Assembly (NCBI GenBank): GCA_964475205.1
Contig: CAYYVQ010000010.1
Location: forward strand, 1 to 64,000
From: CAYSRM01 sp964475205
Lineage (GTDB): Bacteria; Verrucomicrobiota; Kiritimatiellia; UBA8416; CAYSRM01
Length of the DNA stretch: 64,000 nt
Direction of reading: 5' to 3'
The first letter of the stretch is position 1, and each line of letters begins with the position of its first letter. Both the position numbers and the translations under genes were made by a program. The notes below the pieces were generated by a model. The model had not been told where the DNA came from and ran no database searches. It saw nothing but the letters and a program-made list of their open reading frames with translations. This document shows, in pieces, positions 62,919-64,000 of the stretch.

Positions 62919-63535
62919 GGAGCCTCGTTGACCTCTGCTGAAGCAAGCGCATCAACGTCTATTACCAGCCTGCCTCCATCGCTGTCCGCCAACATTACCG
63001 TGTAAGGCGAACATCTTCCGTTTACCTCGTATGCCACACTGCAGCGCCCTTCAACAAATCTCTGCGCGCCCTCTTCGGTTTCAACATACTGAATCTCCAC
63101 ACCTTCAAGCTCGCGGCTTATGCTGAACTCAGCCCCGGATGAACCAGACTGAACTGTTGCGCCCGTTGCGCCGGCAAATTCAGGCCCGATTTCATTGTCT
63201 TGCCGCCGGCCGTTGTTAAAATCAGCCGCGCTTTCAGCGCTTACAGCCAACTTGTCAAATTCCATTAAATCCCGCGATTGATCACCCGCGTCAAGCTGCC
63301 GAACGGCCACTGTGTTCTCTTTCAAATCAAAAAAGATCCCCATTCGCCGCTGCTTCATCACTGCCATGCTCCTGGCATAACGGCCGCTGCTTATAACGTT
63401 CCTTGCCGCAGTTCTCAACCGATTGCCCCTGATAGACTGAACAAAGCCCGGAACAGTAACCGCCGCCATCACACCGAGGATCGCAGCCACCAGAATCAGC
63501 TCGAGCAGCGTAAAACCTTTTTTCCATCGACTCAT
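62915..63535 (-). CDS. gspH: Type II secretion minor pseudopilin GspH
   Basis: 206 residues. The leader MSRWKKG precedes FTLLELILVAAILGVMAAVT, the standard N-methylated helix with Glu5. RLRTAARNVISSGRYARSMAVMKQRRMGI is the typical GspH helix and turn. It stands 46 bp behind gspG and overlaps gspI by 4 bases. Confidence 0.87.
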   Translation of the reverse strand: MSRWKKGFTLLELILVAAILGVMAAVTVPGFVQSIRGNRLRTAARNVISSGRYARSMAVMKQRRMGIFFDLKENTVAVRQLDAGDQSRDLMEFDKLAVSAESAADFNNGRRQDNEIGPEFAGATGATVQSGSSGAEFSISRELEGVEIQYVETEEGAQRFVEGRCSVAYEVNGRCSPYTVMLADSDGGRLVIDVDALASAEVNEAP

Positions 63536-63581
63536 AATAATGTTCCGGAAAGGGGCCCCTGTGTGAAAAAACCTTCGCAGC

Positions 63582-63980
63582 CTAATTCGTCAGATCGTCC
63601 TCGGTCCCGAAATTGCCGTCCGGCCCTGCGGACACAATTTCATATCGCCGTGAACTTTCTTTCTTGTAACGGTATTCATTTCCCCAGGGATCAACGGGCA
63701 ATCTTTCCTGCTTAAAATATGGCCCGTTCCAGTTCATGGACCCGTCATCCTTAATCAGTGAGTCCAGCGAAGAAGGGTACTTGCCGGTGTCCACCTCGTA
63801 CAAATCAAGCGCTGTTCCAATCGCCTGTATCTCGGCTCGCGTCGCGCTTACCATCGCCTCTTCCCTCCGTCCGCTCAAACTCACCACAACAACCGTGGCC
63901 AGTATGCTCAGTATCGCCACCACCAGGAGCAGCTCAATCAAAGTAAAACCGCCGGCTCTGTTTCTTTTTCTTTTCTTCAT
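63582..63980 (-). CDS. gspG: Type II secretion major pseudopilin GspG
   Basis: 132 residues. Leader MKKRKRNRAGG before FTLIELLLVVAILSILATVV with Glu5. DLYEVDTGKYPSSLDSL and PVDPWGNEYRYKK are GspG hallmarks, and the C-terminal SAGPDGNFGTEDDLTN is the calcium loop that stabilises the pseudopilus. It is the first gene of the cluster in the window; GspE, GspF and the prepilin peptidase would lie beyond the right edge or elsewhere. Confidence 0.95.
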   Translation of the reverse strand: MKKRKRNRAGGFTLIELLLVVAILSILATVVVVSLSGRREEAMVSATRAEIQAIGTALDLYEVDTGKYPSSLDSLIKDDGSMNWNGPYFKQERLPVDPWGNEYRYKKESSRRYEIVSAGPDGNFGTEDDLTN

Positions 63981-64000
63981 TACCTCATTCCTCCATTTCT

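Noticed and set aside
1..64000. CRISPR array, restriction-modification or toxin-antitoxin system
   Set aside because: No evenly spaced repeats, cas genes, methyltransferase or recognisable toxin genes were seen anywhere in the window.

Overview
The window is bacterial chromosome of roughly 50% G+C. It encodes a Gram-negative cell: diaminopimelate synthesis, a lipoprotein, and a type II secretion cluster with an outer-membrane secretin. Gene content (adenosylcobalamin-type ribonucleotide reductase, class 1B dihydroorotate dehydrogenase, separate GlnRS and GluRS, polyphosphate metabolism, several small conserved proteins of unknown function) fits a lineage near the PVC bacteria (Kiritimatiellota/Lentisphaerota-like). 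That placement is inference; no rRNA is present to test it.

Layout. 1-2.1 kb: edge of an integrative element, with a tyrosine integrase and an accessory gene running off the left end, lying against the 3' end of tRNA-Arg(CCU). 2.1-2.4 kb: a small palindromic, MITE/REP-like element. 2.4-6.8 kb: lysA-dapA-dapB-folK-panB. 6.8-10.1 kb (minus): a TIGR02757-type protein, a rubredoxin, a transglutaminase-like protein and a membrane-anchored thioredoxin. 10.4-16.9 kb (minus): ROK kinase, Ppx/GppA-HD, polyphosphate kinase and a glycoside-hydrolase-like protein. 17.1-19.6 kb: a PHP-glycosyltransferase fusion. 19.6-24.0 kb (minus): PTS enzyme I, glucose-6-phosphate dehydrogenase, a zinc-ribbon-like small protein, then an exported thioredoxin-like protein. 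24.4-27.1 kb: a six-BON lipoprotein, a 660-bp gene-free interval that looks like a large structured RNA, and a DUF21/CorB-like membrane protein.

27.2-33.5 kb (minus): nrdJ-pyrK-pyrD-membrane protein, with a candidate pair of NrdR boxes before nrdJ. 33.8-39.2 kb (minus): an APH-like kinase, gltX, glnS and der. 39.4-45.9 kb (plus): a large hybrid histidine kinase, a phosphohexomutase and galactokinase. 45.9-49.2 kb: thiD (minus) and an exported protein of unknown function (plus). 49.2-56.4 kb (minus): rplM-rpsI, then argJ-argB-argD-argG and a CvpA-like membrane protein. 56.5-64 kb (minus): type II secretion genes gspG-H-I-J-K-L-M-D, tightly overlapping and continuing past the right edge.

Most genes are housekeeping. 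The parts that ordinary annotation does not explain are the structured interval at 25.88-26.42 kb, the inverted-repeat element before lysA, the integrase/tRNA junction, the ROK-Ppx-Ppk operon, and the coupled thioredoxin/transglutaminase-like pair. Start codons were moved from the longest open frame to internal starts wherever a ribosome binding site, gene overlap or family length supported it.
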